Of a DNA stretch of 37,857 nucleotides, positions 12,156 to 22,930 are shown in pieces. Each line of letters starts with the position of its first letter. Position 1 is the stretch's first letter. The stretch lies in NCBI RefSeq assembly GCF_000380105.1, contig NZ_KB904453.1, forward strand, positions 1-37,857. Reading direction: 5' to 3'. Under the pieces are notes generated by a model. The model ran no database searches. It was not told where the DNA came from and saw nothing but the letters and a program-made list of their open reading frames with translations. The DNA comes from Streptococcus orisratti DSM 15617 (GTDB lineage Bacteria; Bacillota; Bacilli; Lactobacillales; Streptococcaceae). The position numbers and the translations under genes were made by a program.

Positions 12156-13070
12156 ATGAAATTAGGTTTAGTATCAGCGATTTTAGACAAATCAGATTTT
12201 TACGAATTAATTGATGTGGTCGCCGAAAATGGTTTGGAATGTGTTGAAGTGGCTTGCTGGCCACAAGAAAAAGCTGCCCGTCGTTATGCTGGGGTATCTC
12301 ATATTGATGTGGCAAATTTGACTGCTGAAAAAGCAGCAGAGCTCAGGAACTATGCTGCCAATAGAGGGGTTGCTATTTCTTCTTTAGCTTATTATCCTAA
12401 TCCGCTTGATGAAGATTTAGAAAAACGTCAAACTGTTATTAACCATCTTTACAAAGTAATCAATGCCTCGGCCTTGATGGGCGTTAATATGGTGACAACT
12501 TTTATTGGTCGTATGCCAAGTAAGTCAGTTTCAGAAAATTTAGAAGAAGTAAAAAAAGTCTGGCCTCCAATTATTGAATATGCAGCTGAAAAAGGTGTTA
12601 AAATTGCCATTGAAAACTGTCCAATGCTCTTTACTGATGACGAGTGGCCTGGTGGACAAAACCTCTTTACTACACCAGCAATTTGGCGTCAAGTCTTTGA
12701 AATTTTACCTTACGACAATTTTGGTATCAACTATGACCCCTCACACTTTGTATGGCAACAAATTGACTACATTGCGCCACTTTATGAATTTAAGAATAAA
12801 ATCTTCCATGTTCACTACAAAGACATTAAAGTCTTTGAAGACAAATTGAAAGATGTTGGTGTCATGGCAACACCACTCCAATACATGAGTCCTAAATTAC
12901 CAGGACTTGGGGATGTTGATTGGGGTAAATATGTCTCTGCTTTGACTGATATTGGCTATGAAGGATATACTTGCATCGAGGTTGAAGATAAATCATTTGA
13001 AAAGGATGATCTGGCTGTGCGCAACTCTATCACACTTAGCACACGCTATTTGAGAAATTTTGTGATTTAA
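12156..13070 (+). CDS. Sugar phosphate isomerase/epimerase family TIM-barrel protein 1
   Basis: 304 residues of the AP-endonuclease-2-like TIM-barrel family that includes IolE, IolI, tagatose 3-epimerase and YcjR. Likely metal ligands are E153 (IAIENCP), D194 (NYDPSH), H220 (FHVHYKD) and a glutamate in CIEVED (E275 or E277), the usual one-per-strand set for Mn2+ or a similar ion. Such enzymes abstract a proton next to a ketone, which fits a 3-keto-sugar intermediate made by the upstream oxidoreductases. It could epimerise or isomerise the keto-hexose released from the glycoside. Its ribosome site is weak (GAAAGTG), unlike its neighbours, and it follows the hairpin at 12106. No inositol genes are nearby. 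Confidence 0.8.
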   Translation: MKLGLVSAILDKSDFYELIDVVAENGLECVEVACWPQEKAARRYAGVSHIDVANLTAEKAAELRNYAANRGVAISSLAYYPNPLDEDLEKRQTVINHLYKVINASALMGVNMVTTFIGRMPSKSVSENLEEVKKVWPPIIEYAAEKGVKIAIENCPMLFTDDEWPGGQNLFTTPAIWRQVFEILPYDNFGINYDPSHFVWQQIDYIAPLYEFKNKIFHVHYKDIKVFEDKLKDVGVMATPLQYMSPKLPGLGDVDWGKYVSALTDIGYEGYTCIEVEDKSFEKDDLAVRNSITLSTRYLRNFVI

Positions 13071-13090
13071 GACAAGAATAGGAGAAAATC

Positions 13091-14095
13091 ATGAGTATAA
13101 AAACTGCTGTAAGCCTCTATAGCTTACAAGATGAATTTATGAATGGTCGTATGTCTCTTGAAGATATTATGGAATACCTTGATGACAACCAAGTGCAAGG
13201 TTTTGAAATTTTGCCTGACCAAATGCTGCATGGGACACCACATCCAACTGATGAAACCTTAGCTGAATGGGATCGTATCATGGCAAAAACGAAATCAAAG
13301 CCTGTCTGTGATGATGTTTTCTTGAACACTAATCTTTATAACAATCGAACATTGACGGAGAAAGAATGCGTTGACCTATTGATTGATGAAATCAAATTAG
13401 CTAATCGTCTGGGCTTCAAGTTGATTCGTTTGGTATCAATGGTTCCAAGTTTCGTTATTGAACCCTTGCTTCCTTATGCTGAAAAATATGATGTTGCTTT
13501 TGCTCTTGAGATTCATGCTGGTATGAGCTTTAACGAACCTGCAACAGCTAAATTCATTGAAGAAATGAAGCGGGTTAATTCACCTTATTGTGGTATTGTT
13601 GTTGATACGGGTATTTTCTGCCATGCTATTCCACGTGTCTTCAATGATTTCAACGAAAAGGTATTGGGTGTTGACCGTGGTGTTATTGATTTGTTCAATG
13701 CACAATTTGATAAGGGTCTTGACGGAACACATTTGATTTCTCGTGATCGTAAAATGGTTCCAGAGCTTGAAAAGTTTGCAACGCCTAAAAATATGCCTTA
13801 TATCATGTTGGCAGATGGTTATGAAAATACGCCATTATCAGCTCTTGATGATTTGATTCCTTATATCAAGCATTTCCATTTCAAACTTTGGGAAATGACT
13901 GATGAAGGTATTGAATACTCCATTGATTATAAGAAGATTCTTCAGTACCTTCATGACAAAGGTTATGATGGTTATGTGGCAACTGAATACGAAGGAAATC
14001 GTTGGATCCTTCCGGGAAACCCAATGGTTGAAAAAGAACAGGTAGCTGCCCATCAAAAACTCTTGCGCGAAGCTATTGCAGAAATTGAAGGTTAG
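13091..14095 (+). CDS. TIM-barrel protein 2, candidate C-glycoside deglycosidase alpha subunit
   Basis: 334 residues, 20 bp after TIM-barrel protein 1. Likely metal ligands are E140 (FALEIHAG), D172 (VVDTGIF), H263 (KHFHFKLWEM) and E299 (ATEYEGNRW). The EIHAG and EYEG segments resemble the large (alpha) subunit of C-glycoside deglycosidases such as DgpC, CarC and DfgA. These use a divalent metal to cleave the C-C bond of a 3-keto-C-glycoside. The strongest support is the next gene: only 11 bp downstream lies a protein resembling the beta subunit, which forms a complex with the alpha subunit in the known enzymes. An ordinary epimerase is the main alternative. The ribosome site AGGAG is good. 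Confidence 0.7.
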   Translation: MSIKTAVSLYSLQDEFMNGRMSLEDIMEYLDDNQVQGFEILPDQMLHGTPHPTDETLAEWDRIMAKTKSKPVCDDVFLNTNLYNNRTLTEKECVDLLIDEIKLANRLGFKLIRLVSMVPSFVIEPLLPYAEKYDVAFALEIHAGMSFNEPATAKFIEEMKRVNSPYCGIVVDTGIFCHAIPRVFNDFNEKVLGVDRGVIDLFNAQFDKGLDGTHLISRDRKMVPELEKFATPKNMPYIMLADGYENTPLSALDDLIPYIKHFHFKLWEMTDEGIEYSIDYKKILQYLHDKGYDGYVATEYEGNRWILPGNPMVEKEQVAAHQKLLREAIAEIEG

Positions 14096-14106
14096 GAGGA
14101 AAGACA

Positions 14107-14499
14107 ATGTTTGATAATAATGTCTTTAAAAAAGATTCTTGTAAAAATACAGTTATTGATGGGAAAATAGTTGGTTTTGAATTAGAAACCTATATTACTT
14201 ACTACCGTGCTATCCCGTTGTCAATGGTTAATGAGATTGCTGTTAAAGTTGATGGACAAGATATCCCTCGGGAAGCTATCCGCTGCAGCGCTGAAGGTCA
14301 AGACTGGTTTACACTTGATGAAATGACGACTGTAACAACCTATAAATGGGAATATGATGTCCCTTTGAAAGTTCGTATCATTCAAGATGGAGGGTTGTCT
14401 GCTGGGGAACATGATGTTGAGTTGACTGTTGTGACACGTACAGCCTATATTCCAATCCCGATTAAAGGGGTTAATTCACGTAAAGTGACTATCGCTTAG
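14107..14499 (+). CDS. Candidate C-glycoside deglycosidase beta subunit (DUF6379/CGDB-like)
   Basis: 130 residues, all-beta by appearance, no signal peptide. Recognisable segments are TYYRAIPLSMV (residues about 30-40), VDGQDIPREAIR, a tryptophan before a beta hairpin (YKWEYDV) and GGLSAGEHDVEL. These match what I recall of the small beta subunits DgpB, CarB and DfgB, which have little catalytic machinery of their own but complete the active site of the alpha subunit. It follows the alpha-type gene by 11 bp with a strong AGGAGG site, suggesting equal production. This is the last gene before a perfect terminator. The assignment rests on remembered family patterns, so a profile search is the key test. 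Confidence 0.72.
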   Translation: MFDNNVFKKDSCKNTVIDGKIVGFELETYITYYRAIPLSMVNEIAVKVDGQDIPREAIRCSAEGQDWFTLDEMTTVTTYKWEYDVPLKVRIIQDGGLSAGEHDVELTVVTRTAYIPIPIKGVNSRKVTIA

Positions 14500-14513
14500 A
14501 ACATTGTTACTGA

Positions 14514-14552
14514 AAAATCCTGCAAATAATCTCCTTGCAGGATTTTATTATT
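14514..14552 (+). terminator. Terminator of the deglycosidase-type operon
   Basis: A perfect 12-bp stem (AAAATCCTGCAA with TTGCAGGATTTT), 9-nt loop, followed by ATTATTGTT. The A/T edges let it act as a rho-independent terminator. Confidence 0.85.
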
Positions 14553-14668
14553 GTTAAATAAATGACTATCAGATAAAAAGTTTAGGTATAGAGTAATTGT
14601 AGCAACAAAAATCAAATGTGAAGGTGTTCCAAAGCTATTTTAAAGGTTATATGTAGAAAGGATTTCTT

Positions 14669-15475
14669 ATGACAACTATTCAAATGGTGGCAACGGATTT
14701 AGATGGAACCCTGCTGAATAGCCACTTACAGATTTCTGAAAAAAATAAGCTGGCTCTCCAGCGGTTGAAGAGGTCTGGTGTGCATGTAGTGCTTTGCACT
14801 GGACGCCCTTTCAATGGAATGGTGCACTTGATTGATGAGATTGGACTAGATGGTAGTGATTACACTGTTTCTTATAATGGTTCTTTGGTTCAAACTTGTG
14901 ATGGTAAGACTATTTTGCATAGCGCTAGTTTGTCACCGATGGATTTCTACCATATCAGCAAATTTTTTGCAAAGTATGGTTTGGGAGTTCATGCCATGTC
15001 TATGGATAAAATGTATACCTACAATAGTTCAATTCATCCTTTAACAATACGAGAGTCTTATTTAGGTAGTCTTCCTATTACGGTGTTAGCAGATAAACAT
15101 TATGTTTCTGAACCTATTATTAAACTTATGGCTGTTGGTGAACCGAAGCAGCTAGATAAGGCTATTGCAGTATTTGCACAAGTTTTTGGCAATCTCTTCT
15201 CCCTTAATAAAAGTGAAGCCTTTTACTTAGAAATTATGCAAAAGGGTGACAACAAAGCTAAAGCTCTTAAGATTTTATTGGATAAATTGCAGTTGAGTTC
15301 GGACAATCTTATGGCTTTTGGCAACAATAATAATGATCTAGAAATGATACGTCTGGCCAAAGTTGGTGTAGCAGTAGACAATGCGATAACTAGTCTCAAA
15401 CAAGAAAGTGATTATATTACCGAAAGTAATGATAAAGATGGTGTGGCAGTTTTCTTAGACAACTATTGCGCTTGA
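14669..15475 (+). CDS. HAD-superfamily Cof-type sugar-phosphate phosphatase with altered motif IV
   Basis: 268 residues, normal for the Cof/YidA type. Motif I is DLDGTLL with nucleophile Asp10 and Asp12, motif II is the threonine of LCTGRP, and the motif III lysine lies in GDNKAKAL. Motif IV is normally GDxxND, where the first aspartate helps hold Mg2+. Here it is GNNNND, so residue 219 is Asn instead of Asp, a single G-to-A change in the codon. The protein may be a weak or dead phosphatase, or a sequencing variant. It is transcribed separately from the operon before it and is followed directly by a kinase pseudogene. The substrate would be a small sugar phosphate. Confidence 0.85.
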   Translation: MTTIQMVATDLDGTLLNSHLQISEKNKLALQRLKRSGVHVVLCTGRPFNGMVHLIDEIGLDGSDYTVSYNGSLVQTCDGKTILHSASLSPMDFYHISKFFAKYGLGVHAMSMDKMYTYNSSIHPLTIRESYLGSLPITVLADKHYVSEPIIKLMAVGEPKQLDKAIAVFAQVFGNLFSLNKSEAFYLEIMQKGDNKAKALKILLDKLQLSSDNLMAFGNNNNDLEMIRLAKVGVAVDNAITSLKQESDYITESNDKDGVAVFLDNYCA

Positions 15476-15495
15476 AAGGAAAAAATGACGAAAAC

Positions 15496-15869
15496 ATGAT
15501 TGGTGTAGATTTAGGAGAAACCAGTGTAAAGTTGGTCATCATCTCTCCCAAGATGATGACATTTTAGAAAAATGATCAATTAAAACTAACAGTTTGGATA
15601 GCAGTAAACACATTGTGCCAGACATCATTACTTCTATCAAGGAATACTTGAATCTCTACCAGCTAACGACGGACGATTTCACATGAATCGGTGTGGGGTC
15701 ATCAGGCAAAGTGGATGTCAAGGCTGGTACGGTTATTGGTGCTTACAATCTTGGCTGGGCAGATTAGCAAGAAATTATTAAAGCATTTCAGTATGCTTTT
15801 ACTCTGCCATTTTTCATTGGTAATGATGCAGGGGTGATTGGCGCCAGAATGAATTTAGTGAATAAGTAA
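15496..15869 (+). pseudogene. ROK-family sugar kinase (glucokinase-like) pseudogene
   Basis: The start MIGVDLGETSVKLVIISP is the ROK phosphate-binding motif. A frameshift near 15550 moves the reading to the next frame (DDDILEK, then SIKTNSLDSSKHIVPDI). The rest has in-frame stops at a former tryptophan before SIKTN, before IGVGSSGKVD, and in GWAD-stop-QEII. Recognisable ROK blocks include IGVGSSGKVD, GAYNLGWA and FFIGNDAGVIGARM. Only about 125 of some 300 residues remain and the C-terminal half is gone. When intact it would have phosphorylated glucose or a similar hexose released by the neighbouring glucosidases. Confidence 0.85.
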
Positions 15870-16014
15870 ACCAAAGAATTATCCTGTTCTCAGCATGATG
15901 GTTTTTTAATATGAGAAATGTTCGAATTTGTTGGTGGATTACTCAAAAAATTGAAAGTTTCTATGAAATAAATAGTAAAAACTTAATATTGAATTATCTA
16001 AATGATTAGAATTT

Positions 16015-16023
16015 TGGTAAAAT
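16015..16023 (+). promoter_or_regulatory. Extended -10 promoter of the V-ATPase operon
   Basis: TGGTAAAAT is an extended -10 (TGn before TAAAAT), about 32 bp before the ntpF start codon. No good -35 is present at 17 bp. The region 15870-16014 between the kinase remnant and this promoter is AT-rich and holds no gene I can see. Confidence 0.5.
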
Positions 16024-16054
16024 AGAAGGGTAATTATTGAGAGGAGGTGGCGCG

Positions 16055-16367
16055 GTGGCAAATTCCATTTTAGAGACAATGCAAGGAATTGAAAATGAAG
16101 CCAAACAAGTTTTGGCAGATTATGATGCTCAGATTCAAGACTTGCGAGTGCGGTCTGATCAAGATTTGGACGTCATCAAAGCAGATTATGATCGTGAAAC
16201 TCAAGCTGAAGTGGCAGCATTAGAAGAAAAGTTAGCTCAAGAAATTGCGCAATTAAAAGAAAGTCTTGCCAAGACGATTACCCAAAATGAGAGTAATGTC
16301 AGGTCAGTCTTGACGGATAAAAAAGATGATCTGGTTCAGCAAATTGTGGATAGGGTGGTAGAGAAGT

Positions 16368-16378
<11 letters not shown>
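16055..16378 (+). CDS. ntpF: V-type ATPase peripheral stalk subunit, NtpF
   Basis: 107 residues from a GTG at 16055. The in-frame TTG at 16037 is upstream of the ribosome site (GGAGG, 16043-16047) and is rejected. The protein is almost wholly a charged coiled coil rich in Glu, Lys, Gln and Asp, as expected of the stalk subunit that pairs with subunit E to hold the catalytic head against the membrane part. It is the first gene of an operon whose order (ntpFIKECGABD) is that of Enterococcus hirae. It overlaps ntpI by 11 bp. Note that names for this subunit and for ntpG are exchanged between annotation schemes. Confidence 0.85.
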
Positions 16379-18838
<2,460 letters not shown>

Positions 18839-18840
18839 GC

Positions 18841-18859
18841 TTCTCTTTCAAAAAGAGAA
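18841..18859 (+). repeat. Hairpin after ntpK
   Basis: TTCTCTTT and AAAGAGAA pair perfectly over 8 bp with a 3-nt loop, starting two bases after the ntpK stop. No T-run follows. It is suited to protecting the 3' end of a processed ntpFIK transcript. Confidence 0.6.
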
Positions 18860-19000
18860 AAGATACTCTGGGAAAATCAAATTTAGATGTTGTTAGCTTG
18901 ATGTGATGAGTGTGATATTCTACCTTAACATCCTTACTTTTGGTTTTCGTTGAGTATAAGGTTATAAAACCTAGCTAAAGATGAAAAAGGAGGTCTCTTT

Positions 19001-19585
19001 GTGAGTGACGTTAGCAAACTAAAAATATCGATTATCGAACAGGCTCACCAAGAAGGACAGCTCAGGTTAGAGGCAGCTAAGACTCAATTGGAGAAAGATT
19101 TTGAAAATCGTAAGGCACAACTGTTACTTGATAAAGAAGCAGAGCGCCAAAGTCGATTAAAAGAAATTAATCAGCGTTTCCAAGTTGAAGCTCAGCAAAT
19201 TCGTAATCAAGAGCGACAATCAACCTTGGTGTCTAAACAAAACATTTTAAAGGAACTTTTCACAGCGGCTCAGGAGCAGATGGCCTCTTGGAGTTTAGCT
19301 AATGAACTGACCTTTCTCCAATCGGTTTTAAAAAAATATAAGGATGAAGAGATTAAGGTCATCTTTGGGCAAATTACTGCTGATAAGCTAGCCACTGAAG
19401 TCCTCAGTCAATTACGCACAGAGTTTCCAATGGTTAGTTTTGAAACGCTAGCACTTCCCGATCAAGCTGGCTTTGTTATTTCAAATGGGAAAGTGGATGA
19501 CACCTACCTTTATGACACCCTCGTTGACTCTATTTACAAAGAAGAAAGTTCACACATTGCTGCTGATATTTTCAAAGAACATTAG
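19001..19585 (+). CDS. ntpE: V-type ATPase peripheral stalk subunit E
   Basis: 194 residues from a GTG start, with a strong AAAGGAGG ribosome site 9 bp upstream. The N-terminal 90 residues are a long charged helix (QLRLEAAKTQLEKDFENRKAQ region) that pairs with NtpF. The C-terminal half is a mixed alpha/beta head domain that sits on the catalytic hexamer. The length fits the family. It is followed 11 bp later by ntpC. Confidence 0.88.
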   Translation: MSDVSKLKISIIEQAHQEGQLRLEAAKTQLEKDFENRKAQLLLDKEAERQSRLKEINQRFQVEAQQIRNQERQSTLVSKQNILKELFTAAQEQMASWSLANELTFLQSVLKKYKDEEIKVIFGQITADKLATEVLSQLRTEFPMVSFETLALPDQAGFVISNGKVDDTYLYDTLVDSIYKEESSHIAADIFKEH

Positions 19586-19596
19586 GGAGGTGACTG

Positions 19597-20607
19597 ATGG
19601 ATTCAACACTATTCTCTCAGATTAACATCACCATTGCGGTTAAGGAAAACAGTCTTTTGACGGAAGAGTTTTTTCAAAAGCTTCTTCAAGCTGAGGACAG
19701 AGAGGTGCTAGCCTTGCTTTTGCAATCAACGCCTTACCCCCTGTCAGCAGAGGACTTGGAGGATTTAGATGCCATTGAGCAGGTCTTAATCAAGACGTTA
19801 GCGGCAGAATACCAGTGGGCTTTTGAAGAAACGCCAGACAAAGCCATTGTTTCCATGTTTTCCTTACGCTATGTCTACCATAACATCAAGGTTTTGTTTA
19901 AGGCAAAAGCCAGCAAACAGGATTTTTCACAACTTTTGTTACCCATAGGAGAGCAGCCTTTAGAAGCACTGAGTCATTTGGTTTCAACTCTGCATTCAGA
20001 ATTTTTCCCAAACTTTATGGTTGAGGAACTACGAGATATCTGGTCTGAATATGAGGATTATAGGGATATTCGCGTCCTAGAAGTAGGAACTGATTTAGCT
20101 TATTTTAAGCACTTAAAAAAAATGGCAGAGCAGTTTGACAGTTCAGTCTTTAGCCAAGCTGTTCAACTGATGATTGAGTTTTATAACGTAATTACAGTTA
20201 AGCGAGCTCTTGACCAAAAGAAGCCGCAGAGTTTTATGCTTCAACTCTTATCCGAAGATGGCAACCTAGCGCCGAAAGATTATATCACCTTGGTTGAAAA
20301 TCAAGAACTAACGGTCTGGTTTAACCAGGTCAATCCAGATGGTTTTAAGGTTGATCTCAAAGATTATGAAGAAAAAATGCGTCAAGGTAGTATTACGGCA
20401 GTGGACTTGGAGTATTTGTATGATGTACTGCAGTTCAATTTGCTTGAACAGGCGCGCTTTGAGATTCAAGGTCCTCTAGTTTTGGCACGTTACTTGCTTG
20501 GTCGTGAATTGGAAGTGAAAAATCTGCGCCTGCTCTTGTCAGCTATTTGCAATGACTTGCCGTTAGAAGCTGTTAAAGAAAGGATGAGACCAGTTTATGG
20601 ACAGTAA
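19597..20607 (+). CDS. ntpC: V-type ATPase subunit C (d-type)
   Basis: 336 residues, all helical, without membrane segments. It forms the funnel-like connector between the central stalk and the rotor ring. The family is weakly conserved. The identification rests on length, position between ntpE and ntpG, and segments such as YEDYRDIRVLEVGTDLAYF. The ATG follows GGGAGGTG. It overlaps the next gene by 11 bp. Confidence 0.88.
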   Translation: MDSTLFSQINITIAVKENSLLTEEFFQKLLQAEDREVLALLLQSTPYPLSAEDLEDLDAIEQVLIKTLAAEYQWAFEETPDKAIVSMFSLRYVYHNIKVLFKAKASKQDFSQLLLPIGEQPLEALSHLVSTLHSEFFPNFMVEELRDIWSEYEDYRDIRVLEVGTDLAYFKHLKKMAEQFDSSVFSQAVQLMIEFYNVITVKRALDQKKPQSFMLQLLSEDGNLAPKDYITLVENQELTVWFNQVNPDGFKVDLKDYEEKMRQGSITAVDLEYLYDVLQFNLLEQARFEIQGPLVLARYLLGRELEVKNLRLLLSAICNDLPLEAVKERMRPVYGQ

Positions 20608-20917
20608 AAAATATAAAATTGGTGTCGTTGGGAATCGCGATGCTATTCTGCCTTTTCGCATGATTGGTTTTAACACTTTTCCAGTTAACAATAATCAGGA
20701 TGCGATTAATACCCTAAGAAAATTAGCTAAGTCAGACTATGGCATCATCTATTTGACTGAGGATATTGCAACGCATATCCCTGAGACCATTGCTTATTAC
20801 GATAGTCAGGTAACCCCTGCAGTAATCCTCATTCCAACTCATAAGGGAGCAAGTGGCTTGGGAATTAAGCGTGTGCAAGATAATGTCGAGAAAGCTGTTG
20901 GACAGAACATACTTTAG
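20597..20917 (+). CDS. ntpG: V-type ATPase central stalk subunit F, NtpG
   Basis: 106 residues. The start KIGVVGNRDAILPFRMIGF is typical of subunit F, a small Rossmann-like protein that binds subunit D in the central shaft. The ATG lies inside the end of ntpC, so the two are probably translationally coupled. After it comes a 236-bp gap with structured RNA before ntpA. Called ntpF in some streptococcal annotations. Confidence 0.9.
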   Translation: MDSKKYKIGVVGNRDAILPFRMIGFNTFPVNNNQDAINTLRKLAKSDYGIIYLTEDIATHIPETIAYYDSQVTPAVILIPTHKGASGLGIKRVQDNVEKAVGQNIL

Positions 20918-21080
20918 TTCTAAAAGCTGTTAGATAAGAAGGTTAGTTTTGACTTACCATAAAAGCTGAGCTCTGTTTTCAACTCTATAAACCTCAGTGT
21001 ATCTTGTCGCCTATTAGTTTTTAGAGCCATAGGTTGAGAGTACAGTCTCTATTCTATTCAATTATCATTTATATAAAAGA

Positions 21081-21128
21081 AGCAGCCTCCTAAGAAGAGG
21101 AGAGGTGGTAAGCCACTTCTTGACTGCT
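21081..21128 (+). promoter_or_regulatory. Branched RNA structure in the ntpA leader
   Basis: AGCAG (21081-21085) can pair with CTGCT (21124-21128) and encloses two hairpins. One is CTCCT with AGGAG. The other is AGAGGTGG (21101-21108) with CCACTTCT (21113-21120). The enclosed GGAGAGGTGG resembles a ribosome site but has no start codon after it. The structure ends about 25 bp before the TTG start of ntpA. It may set ntpA and ntpB production apart from the upstream genes. The rest of 20918-21153 shows no gene. Confidence 0.45.
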
Positions 21129-21153
21129 AAATCTTATTTCAGGAGGAAAAATC

Positions 21154-22929
21154 TTGAGCCAAGGAAAAATTATTAAAGTGTCGGGGCCGTTGGTAGTGGC
21201 ATCAGGCATGCAAGAGGCCAATATTCAGGATATTTGTCGTGTTGGTAACTTAGGCTTGATTGGTGAAATCATAGAGATGCGCCAAGACAAAGCCTCTATT
21301 CAGGTTTACGAAGAAACCTCAGGTATTGGTCCAGGTGAACCAGTCGTGACAACGGGAAGTCCTTTGTCTGTTGAGCTTGGACCCGGACTAATTTCAGAAA
21401 TGTTTGATGGTATTCAACGTCCGCTTGATCGTTTTAAACAAACTACAAAAAGTGATTTTCTTATTCGCGGGGTAGAACTTCCCAGTCTTGATCGTGATGC
21501 TAAATGGAACTTTACGCCAACGGTTGAGGTGGGAGCTGAGGTGTCAGCTGGGGATATTCTAGGAACTGTTCAAGAAACGCTTGTCGTTGAGCACCGTATT
21601 ATGGTACCAAATAAGATATCTGGGAAAGTACGATCTATTGTAGCAGGTGACTTTACTGTGACAGATACGGTTTATGAGATTGAACAAGCTGACGGGGGCA
21701 TTTACAAAGGGACTCTCATGCAAAAATGGCCTGTTCGTAAAGGCCGTCCTGTTGCCCAACGTCTGATTCCAGAAGAACCTCTTATCACAGGACAACGTGT
21801 TATTGATACCTTTTTCCCTGTGACAAAAGGGGGAGCCGCCGCTGTACCTGGACCATTTGGAGCAGGGAAGACCGTTGTGCAGCACCAAATTGCTAAATTT
21901 GCCAATGTGGACATCGTTATCTACGTTGGATGTGGCGAGCGTGGGAATGAGATGACTGATGTTCTAAATGAGTTTCCAGAATTGATTGATCCAAATACCG
22001 GTCAGTCAATTATGGAACGGACTGTTTTGATTGCCAATACGTCCAACATGCCCGTGGCTGCGCGGGAAGCCTCTATTTATACTGGGATTACTATTGCAGA
22101 ATATTTCCGTGATATGGGCTATTCTGTAGCCATAATGGCTGACTCTACCTCACGTTGGGCAGAAGCTTTGCGGGAAATGTCAGGGCGTTTGGAAGAGATG
22201 CCAGGTGACGAAGGTTACCCAGCTTATCTTGGTTCCCGTATTGCCGAATACTACGAGCGAGCTGGTCGTGCCCGTGTGCTTGGTAGTGAAGGGCGTGAAG
22301 GAACTATTACCGCTATCGGTGCTGTGTCCCCTCCAGGAGGAGATATTTCTGAGCCAGTTACCCAAAATACTTTGCGTATTGTTAAGGTTTTCTGGGGGTT
22401 GGATGCACCGCTTGCTCAACGCCGCCATTTCCCTGCTATTAACTGGCTGACATCTTATTCACTTTACAAGGATGAGATTGGTAAGTATATCGATAAGGTT
22501 CAAAATACTGGCTGGGCTACTAAGGTGACCCGTGCTATGAATATCTTACAACGTGAATCCAGTTTGGAAGAAATTGTGCGTCTGGTTGGGATTGATTCGC
22601 TGTCGGAACAAGACCGCTTGACCATGGAAGTTGCCAAACAAATCCGTGAAGATTATTTGCAGCAAAATGCCTTTGACTCTGTGGATACCTTTACTTCCTT
22701 TGGTAAACAAGAAGCTATGCTCAGCAATATTCTTAATTTTGCTGATGAGGCGGAAGAAGCACTCAGACTAGGCGCCTACTTCACTGAAATCATGGAAGGT
22801 ACCAGCCAAGTCCGTGACCGCATGGCTCGCAGTAAATACATTTCAGAAGACAATCTGGACCAAATCAAGGCATTAGCAGGTCAAGTTAAAGAAGACATTC
22901 ACCAAGTATTAGCAAAGGGAGGTATCTAA
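21154..22929 (+). CDS. ntpA: V-type ATPase catalytic subunit A
   Basis: 591 residues from a TTG start, with AGGAGG about 6 bp upstream. The Walker A loop is GPFGAGKT (about residues 233-240). [11 protein letters not shown] and the [24 protein letters not shown] region are typical of the catalytic subunit. A-type ATPases carry an extra bulge domain between about 110 and 200, and it is present here. It hydrolyses ATP to drive the rotor. It ends 1 bp before ntpB. Confidence 0.96.
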   Translation: MSQGKIIKVSGPLVVASGMQEANIQDICRVGNLGLIGEIIEMRQDKASIQVYEETSGIGPGEPVVTTGSPLSVELGPGLISEMFDGIQRPLDRFKQTTKSDFLIRGVELPSLDRDAKWNFTPTVEVGAEVSAGDILGTVQETLVVEHRIMVPNKISGKVRSIVAGDFTVTDTVYEIEQADGGIYKGTLMQKWPVRKGRPVAQRLIPEEPLITGQRVIDTFFPVTKGGAAAVPGPFGAGKTVVQHQIAKFANVDIVIYVGCGERGNEMTDVLNEFPELIDPNTGQSIMERTVLIANTSNMPVAAREASIYTGITIAEYFRDMGYSVAIMADSTSRWAEALREMSGRLEEMPGDEGYPAYLGSRIAEYYERAGRARVLGSEGREGTITAIGAVSPPGGDISEPVTQNTLRIVKVFWGLDAPLAQRRHFPAINWLTSYSLYKDEIGKYIDKVQNTGWATKVTRAMNILQRESSLEEIVRLVGIDSLSEQDRLTMEVAKQIREDYLQQNAFDSVDTFTSFGKQEAMLSNILNFADEAEEALRLGAYFTEIMEGTSQVRDRMARSKYISEDNLDQIKALAGQVKEDIHQVLAKGGI

Positions 22930-22930
22930 G

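Noticed and set aside
9896..13070. Myo-inositol catabolism (iol) operon
   Set aside because: Gfo/Idh and IolE/IolI-like genes occur there too, but iolB, iolC, iolD and iolJ are absent and a deglycosidase beta-like gene is present.
9896..14499. Ycj-type kojibiose pathway
   Set aside because: It shares oxidoreductases and an epimerase, but no glycoside phosphorylase, phosphoglucomutase or ABC transporter is found here.
16037..16054. TTG start for ntpF at 16037
   Set aside because: The GGAGG ribosome site at 16043 lies downstream of it and points to the GTG at 16055.
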